Positions 17,566-25,349 of a stretch of DNA of 64,000 nucleotides are shown here, one piece after another; within the stretch, counting starts at the first letter, position 1, and the number at the start of each line of letters is the position of its first letter. The notes beneath the pieces are model-generated. The model searched no databases. It saw nothing but the letters and a program-made list of their open reading frames with translations, and was not told the origin of the DNA. This DNA is from Chryseobacterium sp. JUb7 (GTDB taxonomy: Bacteria; Bacteroidota; Bacteroidia; Flavobacteriales; Weeksellaceae). The position numbers were made by a program, and so were the translations under genes. The stretch spans positions 62,001 to 126,000 of the forward strand of contig NZ_JANUFF010000012.1 in the NCBI RefSeq assembly GCF_024806495.1. Reading direction: 5' to 3'.

Positions 17566-18516
17566 ATGAACATTCAGCAACTGGAGTATCTTATCGCTGT
17601 AGATAAGTACAAACATTTTGGTAAAGCTGCCCAGGCATGCTTCATTACACAACCTACGCTAAGTGCAATGATCCAGAAATTTGAGGATGAACTGGATGTA
17701 AAAGTTTTTGACAGAACAACACACCCGATCCGTACCACAGACGTAGGGCTTCAGATCATTGATCAGGCTAAGGTAATTATAGAATCTGTCAATGAATTGA
17801 AGAATAAAGCCAACCTTTTGAATAATATTTTAGGAGGAACGATTAATCTTGGAATTATTCCTACTGTATCGTCATTTATTTTACCAACTGAGATTTTCAA
17901 ATTTTTGGAAGAAAACCCGAAAATTCAGATGAATGTAAAAGAAATGACTACTGATAATATCATCAAAGCTTTAAAAGCAGGTGAGCTTGACGCCGGAATT
18001 ATTTCTACACCCTATGATTCTGCAGATGAGTTTTATCAGGACTTCTTATTCAACGAAGAATTGATGATCTACAGTTCAAATACGGAAGCAAATAAAAAGA
18101 ATACATATGTAGTTCCTGAAGATCTTAATGTAGAAAAAGTCTGGTTACTGGAGGAAGGAAACTGTCTGAGAAATCAGTTTGAAAATATCTGTCATCTGAA
18201 AGAAAATACGCTGAAGCCTAAGAACTTGGATTTCTTGGCATCTAACATACAGACTTTGGTTCATATGGTAGATAAAGTGGGTGGAATCAGTATCTTACCG
18301 GAATTGGCACTGAGCCAGCTTTCTGAACAGCAGAAAGGAAATGTTTTCAGATTCAAAAAGCCTTTTCCTTACAGAGAGATCAGTATTATTTATTATAAAC
18401 CGACTTTCAAGCAAAAAATTATTGACGAATTATCACATTCTATCAAAGCTTCATTAGAGCAAAAGCTTAATTATAATGAAAGCCCGAAGGAATTCGTAAG
18501 CATAAAACCACAATAA
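17566..18516 (+). CDS. oxyR: Hydrogen peroxide-sensing LysR-type regulator OxyR
   Basis: A 316-residue LysR-type regulator with an N-terminal winged helix-turn-helix (residues 1-60, FGKAAQACFITQPTLSAMIQ). In the effector domain, Cys200 and Cys209 (CLRNQFENIC) have the same spacing and flanking residues as the redox pair of E. coli OxyR, so it should form a disulfide on oxidation and switch on peroxide-defence genes. It is divergent from katA, its most likely target. Identification rests on both the cysteine pair and the context. Confidence 0.93.
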   Translation: MNIQQLEYLIAVDKYKHFGKAAQACFITQPTLSAMIQKFEDELDVKVFDRTTHPIRTTDVGLQIIDQAKVIIESVNELKNKANLLNNILGGTINLGIIPTVSSFILPTEIFKFLEENPKIQMNVKEMTTDNIIKALKAGELDAGIISTPYDSADEFYQDFLFNEELMIYSSNTEANKKNTYVVPEDLNVEKVWLLEEGNCLRNQFENICHLKENTLKPKNLDFLASNIQTLVHMVDKVGGISILPELALSQLSEQQKGNVFRFKKPFPYREISIIYYKPTFKQKIIDELSHSIKASLEQKLNYNESPKEFVSIKPQ

Positions 18517-18581
18517 TTTATTTCTGATAACCAATAGTATATCATTAATTTAAAGAAAATTATAATTAGTAAACAAAATTT

Positions 18582-18612
18582 TTGAGTATTAAAAAAATAG
18601 TACTTAAATTTG
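18582..18612 (+). promoter_or_regulatory. metK promoter (TTG / TAAATTTG)
   Basis: TTG at 18582-18584 and TAAATTTG at 18605-18612 are 20 bp apart. The expected start of transcription falls about 7 bp later, just before the SAM-II-like aptamer at 18626. That order supports both calls. Confidence 0.6.
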
Positions 18613-18625
18613 CCAACGTTTACGA

Positions 18626-18680
18626 ACGAGGAAAAATTTGACCTGATTGCAACCTCTATAAAAATATGCTAAAACAGTAT
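18626..18680 (+). ncRNA. SAM-II (SAM-alpha) riboswitch upstream of metK
   Basis: The leader carries the compact SAM-II pattern: stem GAGG (18628-18631) / CCTC (18653-18656) closing a loop with TTTGACC and ATTGCAA, then a spacer and the conserved GCTAAA (18668-18673). CTG in the loop (18643-18645) can pair with CAG (18675-18677) just after GCTAAA to make the H-type pseudoknot. SAM-II aptamers are known from Alphaproteobacteria and Bacteroidetes before methionine and SAM genes. Binding of SAM is expected to lower metK expression. It ends about 80 bp before the ATG. Confidence 0.82.
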
Positions 18681-18758
18681 TCTTTTTTAGGCTTTCTGGG
18701 CAATTATTCTTATTTTTCTTCAAAATTATTTTTTAATCTAAAAAACAAATAGAATAAT

Positions 18759-20039
18759 ATGTCTTATTTATTTACATCTGAATCCGTTTCAGAAGGGCAT
18801 CCAGATAAAATTGCCGACCAGATTTCCGATGCGTTAATCGATCACTTTTTAGCATATGATAAAACTTCAAAAGTAGCTTGTGAAACTCTTGTAACAACAG
18901 GACAGGTAGTTTTGGCAGGTGAAGTGAAATCTGATGCTTATCTTGATGTGCAGACGATCGCGAGAGAGGTTATCAACGGGATTGGATATACAAAAGGAGA
19001 ATATATGTTCAACGGTGATTCTTGTGGAGTAATTTCTGCAATTCACGAGCAGTCTCCGGATATCAACCAAGGTGTTGACAGAGCTGTAAATGATGAGTCA
19101 TTTGAAGCTAAAGCAAACGCGCAGGGAGCGGGTGACCAAGGGATGATGTTTGGTTATGCAACCAACGAAACAGCAAACTATATGCCTTTGGCGTTAGATT
19201 TAGCTCATACTATTCTTAAAGAACTTTCTGCCATCAGAAGAGAAGATTCTGAAATCAAATATCTTCGTCCTGATGCAAAAAGCCAGGTAACTATCGAGTA
19301 TTCTGACGATCACAAACCGGTAAGAATCGATTCTATCGTAGTATCTACTCAGCATGATGATTTCGGAGCTGAAGAAGAAATGCTGAACAAAATTCGTGAA
19401 GACATCAAAAATATTTTGATTCCACGAGTTGTTGCTCTTCAGACTGAAGAAATTAAGGCTTTATTCAATGATCAGATCAAGTACCACATCAACCCGACAG
19501 GTAAATTCGTTATCGGAGGTCCTCACGGAGATACAGGTCTTACAGGAAGAAAAATCATTGTTGATACCTATGGTGGAAAAGGAGCTCACGGTGGTGGAGC
19601 TTTCTCTGGGAAAGATCCTTCAAAAGTTGACAGAAGTGCTGCGTATGCAACGAGACATATCGCCAAAAACTTAGTTGCTGCAGGTATTGCTGATGAAGTT
19701 TTGGTGCAGGTTTCTTATGCCATCGGAGTGGCTGAGCCTTGTGGTTTATATATCAACACATACGGAACAGCAAAAGTAGATCTTCACGATGGAGAAATTG
19801 CTAAAAAAGTTTCTACAATTTTCGATTTAAGACCTTACGCTATCGAACAGAACTTAAAATTGAGAAATCCGATTTATCAGGATACAGCTTCTTACGGTCA
19901 CATGGGAAGAGAGCACTATGTAGCTGATAAAACCTTTAATAAAGGGCACAAGAATGAATTAACACTTACAGGCCTTGAATTCTTTACTTGGGAAAAATTA
20001 GACAAAGTAGATGAAATTAAAGCCGCTTTCGGAATTTAA
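18759..20039 (+). CDS. metK: S-adenosylmethionine synthetase (methionine adenosyltransferase)
   Basis: A 426-residue MetK, slightly longer than the roughly 385 residues of E. coli MetK because of inserts typical of Bacteroidetes. It joins methionine and ATP to form SAM. Family signatures are present: FTSESVSEGHPDKIADQISD at the N-terminus, GAGDQGMMFGYA near residue 125 and the P-loop-like GGKGAHGGGAFSGKDPSKVD near residue 275. A SAM-II-like riboswitch lies in the leader, which makes feedback control by the product likely. The hairpin at 20062-20088 ends the transcript. Confidence 0.97.
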   Translation: MSYLFTSESVSEGHPDKIADQISDALIDHFLAYDKTSKVACETLVTTGQVVLAGEVKSDAYLDVQTIAREVINGIGYTKGEYMFNGDSCGVISAIHEQSPDINQGVDRAVNDESFEAKANAQGAGDQGMMFGYATNETANYMPLALDLAHTILKELSAIRREDSEIKYLRPDAKSQVTIEYSDDHKPVRIDSIVVSTQHDDFGAEEEMLNKIREDIKNILIPRVVALQTEEIKALFNDQIKYHINPTGKFVIGGPHGDTGLTGRKIIVDTYGGKGAHGGGAFSGKDPSKVDRSAAYATRHIAKNLVAAGIADEVLVQVSYAIGVAEPCGLYINTYGTAKVDLHDGEIAKKVSTIFDLRPYAIEQNLKLRNPIYQDTASYGHMGREHYVADKTFNKGHKNELTLTGLEFFTWEKLDKVDEIKAAFGI

Positions 20040-20061
20040 TTTTTTCTTCAACATAATAAAT

Positions 20062-20095
20062 ACTGCTTTATCTTTTCGGTAAGGCAGTTTTTTTT
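20062..20095 (+). terminator. metK terminator
   Basis: ACTGCTTTAT (20062-20071) and GTAAGGCAGT (20079-20088) form a stem with two wobble pairs. A run of seven to eight T follows immediately. It lies 22 bp after the metK stop. Confidence 0.85.
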
Positions 20096-20120
20096 AATTT
20101 TACACTTAAATAAATTAAAG

Positions 20121-20606
20121 ATGATGAATTTTCGATTTGCAACAGCAATCCTTTCCGTATTCCTTTTAAGCACATTTGCAAAGGCACAATATACCGTGCA
20201 TAAGATGGTGAGTGTAGGATATACCTACCAGAATCAGAGTTTTGGAGAAGTTGGAGGGAAATTGCTGTTCCTGAAAAATGATGATGTTATTTACAGGTTG
20301 GGAGCGTCAGCATTGATGGGATCTGCCAATTCTCAATTTGCAATCATGCCGAAACTGCAGGCAGATGTTTTGCTCAACTTTCAAAAAGATGTTGATTTTT
20401 ACCATTCTTATTACTTTTTGATGGGGGCAGAAGGAACAAATAAATATGTGGCACCGAAAATTGGGGTCAGTCTTTTCGGAATTCTGGACCTTACAGGAGG
20501 ATATGCCTTCCCAATTGGGGACTTAAACGGGAAAGAAATGAAAGGCTTAAATGTTAATTTTACATTAAATATCCCTACCGTATTCATTCACGACATGTTT
20601 AAGTAA
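20121..20606 (+). CDS. Secreted protein of unknown function, possible small outer-membrane barrel
   Basis: A 161-residue protein with a signal peptide ending in FAKAQ (residues about 1-22). The mature part alternates polar and hydrophobic residues with many Gly and aromatic residues (VSVGYTYQNQSFGEVGGKLLF), which suggests beta strands. It ends in Phe-Lys rather than a terminal aromatic. I do not recognise the family. It is alone between metK and the sigma factor gene. Confidence 0.7.
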   Translation: MMNFRFATAILSVFLLSTFAKAQYTVHKMVSVGYTYQNQSFGEVGGKLLFLKNDDVIYRLGASALMGSANSQFAIMPKLQADVLLNFQKDVDFYHSYYFLMGAEGTNKYVAPKIGVSLFGILDLTGGYAFPIGDLNGKEMKGLNVNFTLNIPTVFIHDMFK

Positions 20607-20804
20607 GTTTTTTTAAATTTTTCTTGTAAAAAATTAATAATAGCTTAACAGTTATTAAAAATTTATTATATTTACCACTGTAAAAATTGTACTGCCTATT
20701 GATCCGACTTTACTCTGAAGAATTATTTTGTATTTATAGCTATAACTAGATCAAATATCTAGAAGGATGCTTGTCTGCAAAAGTTTTTATTATTGAGAAG
20801 AGTT

Positions 20805-21395
20805 ATGAAATTAAAATCGGATAGTTTACTAATTTCCCTTTATCAGGAAGGAGACGAAGAGGCGTTATCGGCCCTTATTCATCGTCATCAGAGAGAATTG
20901 TTTACATTCATTTTTTATAAAATTAATGATGAAGACTTGGCAAACGATGTGTTTCAGGATACATTCATGAAAATTATCGTTATGCTGAAAGAAGGTCGTT
21001 ACAACGAAGAAGGAAAATTCATCCTTTGGGCCAAAAGAATTGCACATAATCTTATTATTGACCATTTCAGATCTAAATCAAAAAACATCAAAGTTTCGGA
21101 AACAACTTTTGAAACCGATGAATATTCTATTTTTGATTTGATCCGGGAGCCTTCGGAAAATATAGAAGATCAGCTGGTGACGAACCAGATTCAGGAAGAT
21201 CTTTTGAGAATGTTGCAGTTTCTTCCGCAAAACCAACAAGAAGTTATCAAATTAAGATTTTTTGACGGATTAAGCTTTAAAGAAATAGCGGATCATACCG
21301 ATATGAGTATTAATACTACTTTAGGCAGAGTACGTTACGCTCTGATTAACCTGAGAAAAATCATGGACGAAAATAATATTATCTTAACAAGATAG
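20805..21395 (+). CDS. ECF-like sigma-70 family RNA polymerase sigma factor
   Basis: A 196-residue sigma factor with region 2 (residues about 10-85, FTFIFYKINDEDLANDVFQDTFMKI) and region 4 (about 135-185, LRFFDGLSFKEIADHTDMSINTTLGRVRYAL). The ATG at 20805 is chosen over an in-frame TTG 12 bp earlier. No anti-sigma gene follows; instead there is a 44-codon gene, a pattern I believe is shared with other Flavobacteriia but cannot verify here. Its targets are unknown. Confidence 0.9.
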   Translation: MKLKSDSLLISLYQEGDEEALSALIHRHQRELFTFIFYKINDEDLANDVFQDTFMKIIVMLKEGRYNEEGKFILWAKRIAHNLIIDHFRSKSKNIKVSETTFETDEYSIFDLIREPSENIEDQLVTNQIQEDLLRMLQFLPQNQQEVIKLRFFDGLSFKEIADHTDMSINTTLGRVRYALINLRKIMDENNIILTR

Positions 21396-21443
21396 ATAAT
21401 AATTTTTGGAAATTCTCGTTTTAAGGAAAAACATTTATCGCCT

Positions 21444-21578
21444 ATGAGAAAAAATGATTCCTTAAAAGTGAAAACTTTGAAACCAAAAAAACAAACGATT
21501 GATTTTTTATTAAATTTTTCAAAGGGTCTTGAAATTGTAAAGACTAAAAACAAGAATTATCCGATTAACAAAAATTAA
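21444..21578 (+). CDS. Small 44-residue basic protein after the sigma factor
   Basis: A 44-codon frame starts with ATG 48 bp after the sigma factor stop and ends with TAA. The product is Lys-rich with a hydrophobic core (DFLLNFSKGLEIVK), a composition unlike random AT-rich DNA, and it fills the gap between two plus-strand genes. It could be a small partner of the sigma factor. Evidence is only position, a clean start and stop, and composition. Confidence 0.5.
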   Translation: MRKNDSLKVKTLKPKKQTIDFLLNFSKGLEIVKTKNKNYPINKN

Positions 21579-21598
21579 AATTATTAATTTTGTGCTGT

Positions 21599-22294
21599 AT
21601 GAAAATTCAGCACATTTTTTTTGATCTCGACAATACGCTTTGGGATCACCGTAAAAACGCTTATCTCACCATCAAAGATCTTTTCGAAAAGGAAGAAATT
21701 ACTTTAAAATATAATATCAATTTTGAAGATTTTCATTCTGTTTATCATGAAATCAATGAAAAACTTTGGGAAGATATTCGCGATGGAATTATTGATAAGG
21801 AATACCTTAGAAAGCATCGTTTTTATGATACCTTCAGACATTTTGATATAGATGATTTAGAATTATCGATGTACTTCGAAGAGCATTTTTTAGACAAAAT
21901 TCTCAATCATAATGAGTTGGTGGAAGGTGCTATATCTATTTTGGATTATCTTAAAGCTAAACATTATACTTTACACATCATTTCCAACGGATTTAAAGAA
22001 GTGACGGAAAGGAAGTGTATTTTATCTAAAATTGATCATTATTTTCAGACAATTACCAGTGCAGATGCTGTTGGGGTAAGAAAACCGAGACCTGAAATTT
22101 TTGAATATTCTTTAAATCTTTCTGATGCAAAAAAAGAAAACAGTATTCTGATCGGGGATGATTGGATTGCGGATGTTGTTGGATCTCAAAATTTCGGATT
22201 AGACGTAATCTTCTTTGATGTTTTGAATGAAAACCCAGAACAGGAAGGTTTAAAATCGATTAAACATTTGTTACAGATTAAAGATTTCCTATAA
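21599..22294 (+). CDS. HAD-family phosphatase, YjjG-like pyrimidine nucleotidase
   Basis: A 231-residue haloacid dehalogenase-fold enzyme. Motif I is FFDLDNTLWD (nucleophile Asp9 and acid Asp11), motif II is HIISNG, the conserved Lys is in VGVRKPRPEIF and motif IV is LIGDDWIADVVG. These match the YjjG group, which dephosphorylates non-canonical pyrimidine nucleotides. The ATG at 21599 is used, not the TTG 9 bp upstream. TAATTTTG at 21585-21592 lies so close that a leaderless transcript is possible. Confidence 0.88.
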   Translation: MKIQHIFFDLDNTLWDHRKNAYLTIKDLFEKEEITLKYNINFEDFHSVYHEINEKLWEDIRDGIIDKEYLRKHRFYDTFRHFDIDDLELSMYFEEHFLDKILNHNELVEGAISILDYLKAKHYTLHIISNGFKEVTERKCILSKIDHYFQTITSADAVGVRKPRPEIFEYSLNLSDAKKENSILIGDDWIADVVGSQNFGLDVIFFDVLNENPEQEGLKSIKHLLQIKDFL

Positions 22295-22315
22295 TTTTTT
22301 TTAAAATAATATCTC

Positions 22316-22348
22316 ATCCTTGTCAAGGTTCAAAGCTTTGACAAGGAT
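22316..22348. repeat. Dispersed palindrome ATCCTTGTCAAGG-type, copy 1
   Basis: A 33-bp inverted repeat starting ATCCTTGTCAAGG and ending TTGACAAGGAT, 22 bp after the YjjG-like gene. It is nearly identical to the element at 32516-32548; the two differ at three positions, all in the centre, where G-T pairs here replace G-C there. It could act as a terminator, since T follows on the right, but the second copy suggests a dispersed repeat. Confidence 0.75.
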
Positions 22349-22503
22349 TGTTTTTAGGATGTAAAAGAGAATACTGAACAAAAAACTTTAAGTTTAAAAT
22401 CTTCACAATACCATTTTTCTAAACCAAACTTCTGGTTTTTCCTAATTCTTTCCCAAATTGATATAGACCTTTGTTTCATAATAACAACGAAAAGTAGAAA
22501 ATT

Positions 22504-22953
22504 ATGGAAACAAAAACTAAAATCACCATTATATTAGCGGTAGTCCTGATTTTGATTACAGGGTGCGTGTACGGACAGGACAGAGCGATTAATCCCAATC
22601 AGCTGCCTAAAACGGCCAAAACGTTTCTTTATACAAATTTTAAAGGCATTGCCATCGGTTCTGCTGTTGAAGACCGAGAGATCTATGGCGTGGATGAATA
22701 CAAGGTCTATCTCGCGAATGGCATAAAAGTGGAATTTGACAGTACTGGAAACTGGAAAGAAGTAGACGGAAAGCATCAGAAGCTTCCTTATGGATTTATT
22801 CCTGCAAAGATCAGAAACTATGCAGCAAAGAGCTTCCCAAATACACTGATCACCAAAATTGAAAAAGAAAGATGGTCTTATAAGGCAGAGCTTTCAAACG
22901 GGATCGATCTGAAATTCGACAGAAACGGAAATTTTACCAAAATTGATGATTAA
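22504..22953 (+). CDS. Secreted PepSY-like protein with two repeats
   Basis: A 149-residue protein with a hydrophobic N-terminus ending LITGCVYGQ, either a lipoprotein (lipobox ITGC) or a signal peptide cut after Gln. Two related PepSY-like (DUF2874/BLIP-like) repeats follow, residues about 36-85 and 100-149, each with a pattern like VYLANGIKVEFDSTGNW / AELSNGIDLKFDRNGNF. Such proteins are common beside two-component systems in Bacteroidetes. It is followed by a single-repeat relative and then a response regulator and kinase. Confidence 0.82.
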   Translation: METKTKITIILAVVLILITGCVYGQDRAINPNQLPKTAKTFLYTNFKGIAIGSAVEDREIYGVDEYKVYLANGIKVEFDSTGNWKEVDGKHQKLPYGFIPAKIRNYAAKSFPNTLITKIEKERWSYKAELSNGIDLKFDRNGNFTKIDD

Positions 22954-22969
22954 TTAAAAATATAATCTA

Positions 22970-23206
22970 ATGTTTAACACTCAAAATCTCAGCAAAATGG
23001 TTAATTGGAATTTAATAAACGGAAAAGGAAGAAAGTTTTCTTCAAAAGATATCAGAAAGAAAATATTGTCTCATATGACAAGGAATCACCAAGGAAATCT
23101 GGTTGAATCTATCGAAAAAAAATATAATGCTTACAAAATCAGTTTAATGAATGGGTTAAGTCTTATTTTTGATGCTGATGGCCGATATGTAAAAACGACT
23201 TCTTAA
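22970..23206 (+). CDS. Short PepSY-like protein with one repeat and no signal peptide
   Basis: A 78-residue protein whose second half (YKISLMNGLSLIFDADGRYV) matches the C-terminal repeat of the preceding gene, from which it probably arose by duplication. No signal sequence is visible, so it may stay in the cytoplasm or be a decaying copy. It starts 16 bp after the previous stop and ends before a clear terminator. Confidence 0.6.
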   Translation: MFNTQNLSKMVNWNLINGKGRKFSSKDIRKKILSHMTRNHQGNLVESIEKKYNAYKISLMNGLSLIFDADGRYVKTTS

Positions 23207-23220
23207 AAATTATATTCAAC

Positions 23221-23243
23221 AACCTCCTCAAGCAGGAGGTTTT
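23221..23243 (+). terminator. Terminator after the PepSY-like genes
   Basis: AACCTCCT (23221-23228) and AGGAGGTT (23234-23241) form a perfect 8-bp stem with a 5-nt loop, followed by T-rich sequence. It separates the PepSY genes from the two-component operon, whose -7 box begins 8 bp later. Confidence 0.8.
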
Positions 23244-23250
23244 AATTTTA

Positions 23251-23258
23251 TATCTTTG
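23251..23258 (+). promoter_or_regulatory. -7 promoter box for the two-component operon
   Basis: TATCTTTG matches TAnnTTTG and lies 22 bp before the response regulator ATG. No TTG is present at -33; that position is occupied by the preceding terminator stem. Confidence 0.45.
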
Positions 23259-23280
23259 ATAGAACTTCATATTAAAACGC

Positions 23281-23952
23281 ATGAAAATTTTAATTATAGA
23301 AGATGAGCCGGAACTTAAAAATATTGTTCAGAAATTCCTTGAAGAGGAACAGTTTATCGTAGAATATGCTGAAGATTATCGTTCCGGACTGGATAAAATT
23401 ATTTCTTATGAGTATGACTGTATTCTTTTAGATATCATGCTTCCCGATGGAAACGGAATTGATCTGCTGAAGGAAATTAAAGCCATGCACAAAAAAGATC
23501 CTGTCATTATTTTATCCGCAAAAGATTCTGTAGATGATAAGGTTGCAGGCTTGGAAATAGGAGCAGATGATTATCTGGCAAAACCTTTTCATCTGGCTGA
23601 ACTGATGGCGAGAATAAAATCGGTCATCAGAAGAAAAAATCAGGATGGTGAAAATGTAATTACGTATAAAAATATTAATATTTATCCCGAAAACAGAAAG
23701 GTTTTAATCAATGGTGAAGAATTGGTTTTGAACCGTAAGGAATATGATTTGCTGTATTATTTCGTGATCCAGCCTCAGAAAACACTGCAGAAAGCTACCT
23801 TGGCAGAAGCAATTTGGGGAGATTATATTGATCAGGCGGACAGTCTTGATTTTATCTATTCGCAAATTAAAAATCTTCGTAAAAAATTAAAAATCTCGGC
23901 ATCTGAGGCCGATTTTCAGGCGGTGTACGGTATTGGATACAAATTAATATAA
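23281..23952 (+). CDS. OmpR-family response regulator
   Basis: A 223-residue regulator with a receiver domain (phospho-acceptor Asp51 in CILLDIMLPDGNG, acid pair in IIEDEPE, Lys101 in LAKPFH) and a C-terminal winged-helix DNA-binding domain (about 130-223, EYDLLYYFVIQPQKTLQKA). Its stop codon overlaps the start of the kinase gene by one base, so the two are co-translated partners. The signal is unknown; the neighbouring PepSY-like proteins may be targets or sensors. Confidence 0.94.
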   Translation: MKILIIEDEPELKNIVQKFLEEEQFIVEYAEDYRSGLDKIISYEYDCILLDIMLPDGNGIDLLKEIKAMHKKDPVIILSAKDSVDDKVAGLEIGADDYLAKPFHLAELMARIKSVIRRKNQDGENVITYKNINIYPENRKVLINGEELVLNRKEYDLLYYFVIQPQKTLQKATLAEAIWGDYIDQADSLDFIYSQIKNLRKKLKISASEADFQAVYGIGYKLI

Positions 23953-25235
23953 TGAAAAGCTCGTTAAAATATTATACCATAAAATATCTCATTGTTGCTT
24001 TACTGCTCATTATTGCGGTTTGGGCAGCTTTATTTTACGCATTCATTCTGGATGAAGTGTATGATAATGTTGATGACGGACTGAAAAATAGAAAGATACA
24101 GCTGATAAAGGCTGTTTATCAGGATGAGAAATTACTTAATAATACAGAGTTTGCCTTTAATGAATTTAAAATAGTTCAGGTTTCTCCGTCGGAATACAAT
24201 AACAGAAATAAGTTTTATAATACCACTTATTATATGGAATATGACGATGATGATGAGCCATACAGAGTATTAGAAACTGGGTTTAAAGATCAGTTTGGAG
24301 GGTATAGAAAACTTATCATCAGAACATCTACGGTAGAGGAAGATGAGCTGATTTATGACTTGAGTATTGCCTTAGTTGTACTGTATTTCTTTTTGGTTAT
24401 CAGTATTGTTTTTGTCAATGGTTTTTTATTGAATAAAGCGATGCGTCCATTTTATCTGATTTTAGATAAACTTAAAAAATATCAGTTTGGAACAACTTCT
24501 CCACCGATTTCCGAAAAATATAAAATTAAAGAATTTGAAGAATTAAATATTGAAATTGATGAGATGATTGAGCGGAATGAGCTTGTTTTTCATCAGCAAA
24601 AACAATTTATAGAAAATGCTTCACATGAGTTGCAGACGCCGTTAGCCATTGTTATTAACAAGATTGATCTGCTTATTCAGAATGAAGACCTGGAAGAGAA
24701 GAGTATGAACTCTTTTGTTGAAGTGAAAAATGACTTACGAAGAATGGTGGCGATTAACAAATCGCTATTAATGCTTTCCAAGATCGAAAACAGTCAGTTT
24801 AATAAAATTCAGATCGTTAATTTTAATACGATTCTTAATGATTTATTAAAAGACTATGAAGATTTTATCGAGTTCAGAAAGCTTGAAGTCAATGTCCTGG
24901 AAAAGGAAAACTTCATTACGGATTTTAATCCTGATCTGGCTAATATTTTATTGTCAAATTTGCTGAAAAATGCAGTTAAGTATAATTATCAAAACGGGTA
25001 TATTGGTATTATTCTTGAAAAAGACCGGATTATTTTCCAGAATACGGGATCAAAGACAGCGTTGGATCAGTCAAAAATTTTCAACAGATTTTATAAGCAA
25101 AGCTCGGATCATACTTCAACCGGACTTGGGCTGTCGATTATTATATCTGTCATAAAACAATATCCGGATTGGAATATTTCTTATGAATTTGAAGATGAGA
25201 TGCATTATTTTATTCTTTCTAAAAATAATCTCTGA
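23952..25235 (+). CDS. Sensor histidine kinase
   Basis: A 427-residue membrane kinase. Two transmembrane helices (about 10-32 and 138-160) enclose a roughly 100-residue periplasmic sensor region. The H-box His225 lies in NASHELQTPLAIV, and the ATPase domain shows an N-box (LSNLLKNAVKYN) and G2 box (STGLGLSI). It should phosphorylate the response regulator encoded just upstream. Confidence 0.94.
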   Translation: MKSSLKYYTIKYLIVALLLIIAVWAALFYAFILDEVYDNVDDGLKNRKIQLIKAVYQDEKLLNNTEFAFNEFKIVQVSPSEYNNRNKFYNTTYYMEYDDDDEPYRVLETGFKDQFGGYRKLIIRTSTVEEDELIYDLSIALVVLYFFLVISIVFVNGFLLNKAMRPFYLILDKLKKYQFGTTSPPISEKYKIKEFEELNIEIDEMIERNELVFHQQKQFIENASHELQTPLAIVINKIDLLIQNEDLEEKSMNSFVEVKNDLRRMVAINKSLLMLSKIENSQFNKIQIVNFNTILNDLLKDYEDFIEFRKLEVNVLEKENFITDFNPDLANILLSNLLKNAVKYNYQNGYIGIILEKDRIIFQNTGSKTALDQSKIFNRFYKQSSDHTSTGLGLSIIISVIKQYPDWNISYEFEDEMHYFILSKNNL

Positions 25236-25297
25236 TCGTTTTTATATAAGAGGTGGATTATTAACTCTATTTTTCATCAGATAAAAATAAAAAAACA

Positions 25298-25322
25298 GAA
25301 GCCTTTCTATTTGAAAGGCTTC
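25298..25322 (-). terminator. trpS terminator
   Basis: GAAGCCTTTC and GAAAGGCTTC form a perfect 10-bp stem with a TATTT loop. The A-run to the left (25289-25295) reads as U-run on the minus strand, so it ends trpS; the kinase on the other strand converges here and may share it. Confidence 0.88.
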
Positions 25323-25349
25323 ATGATATATTGTAATGTAAAGGTTGAA

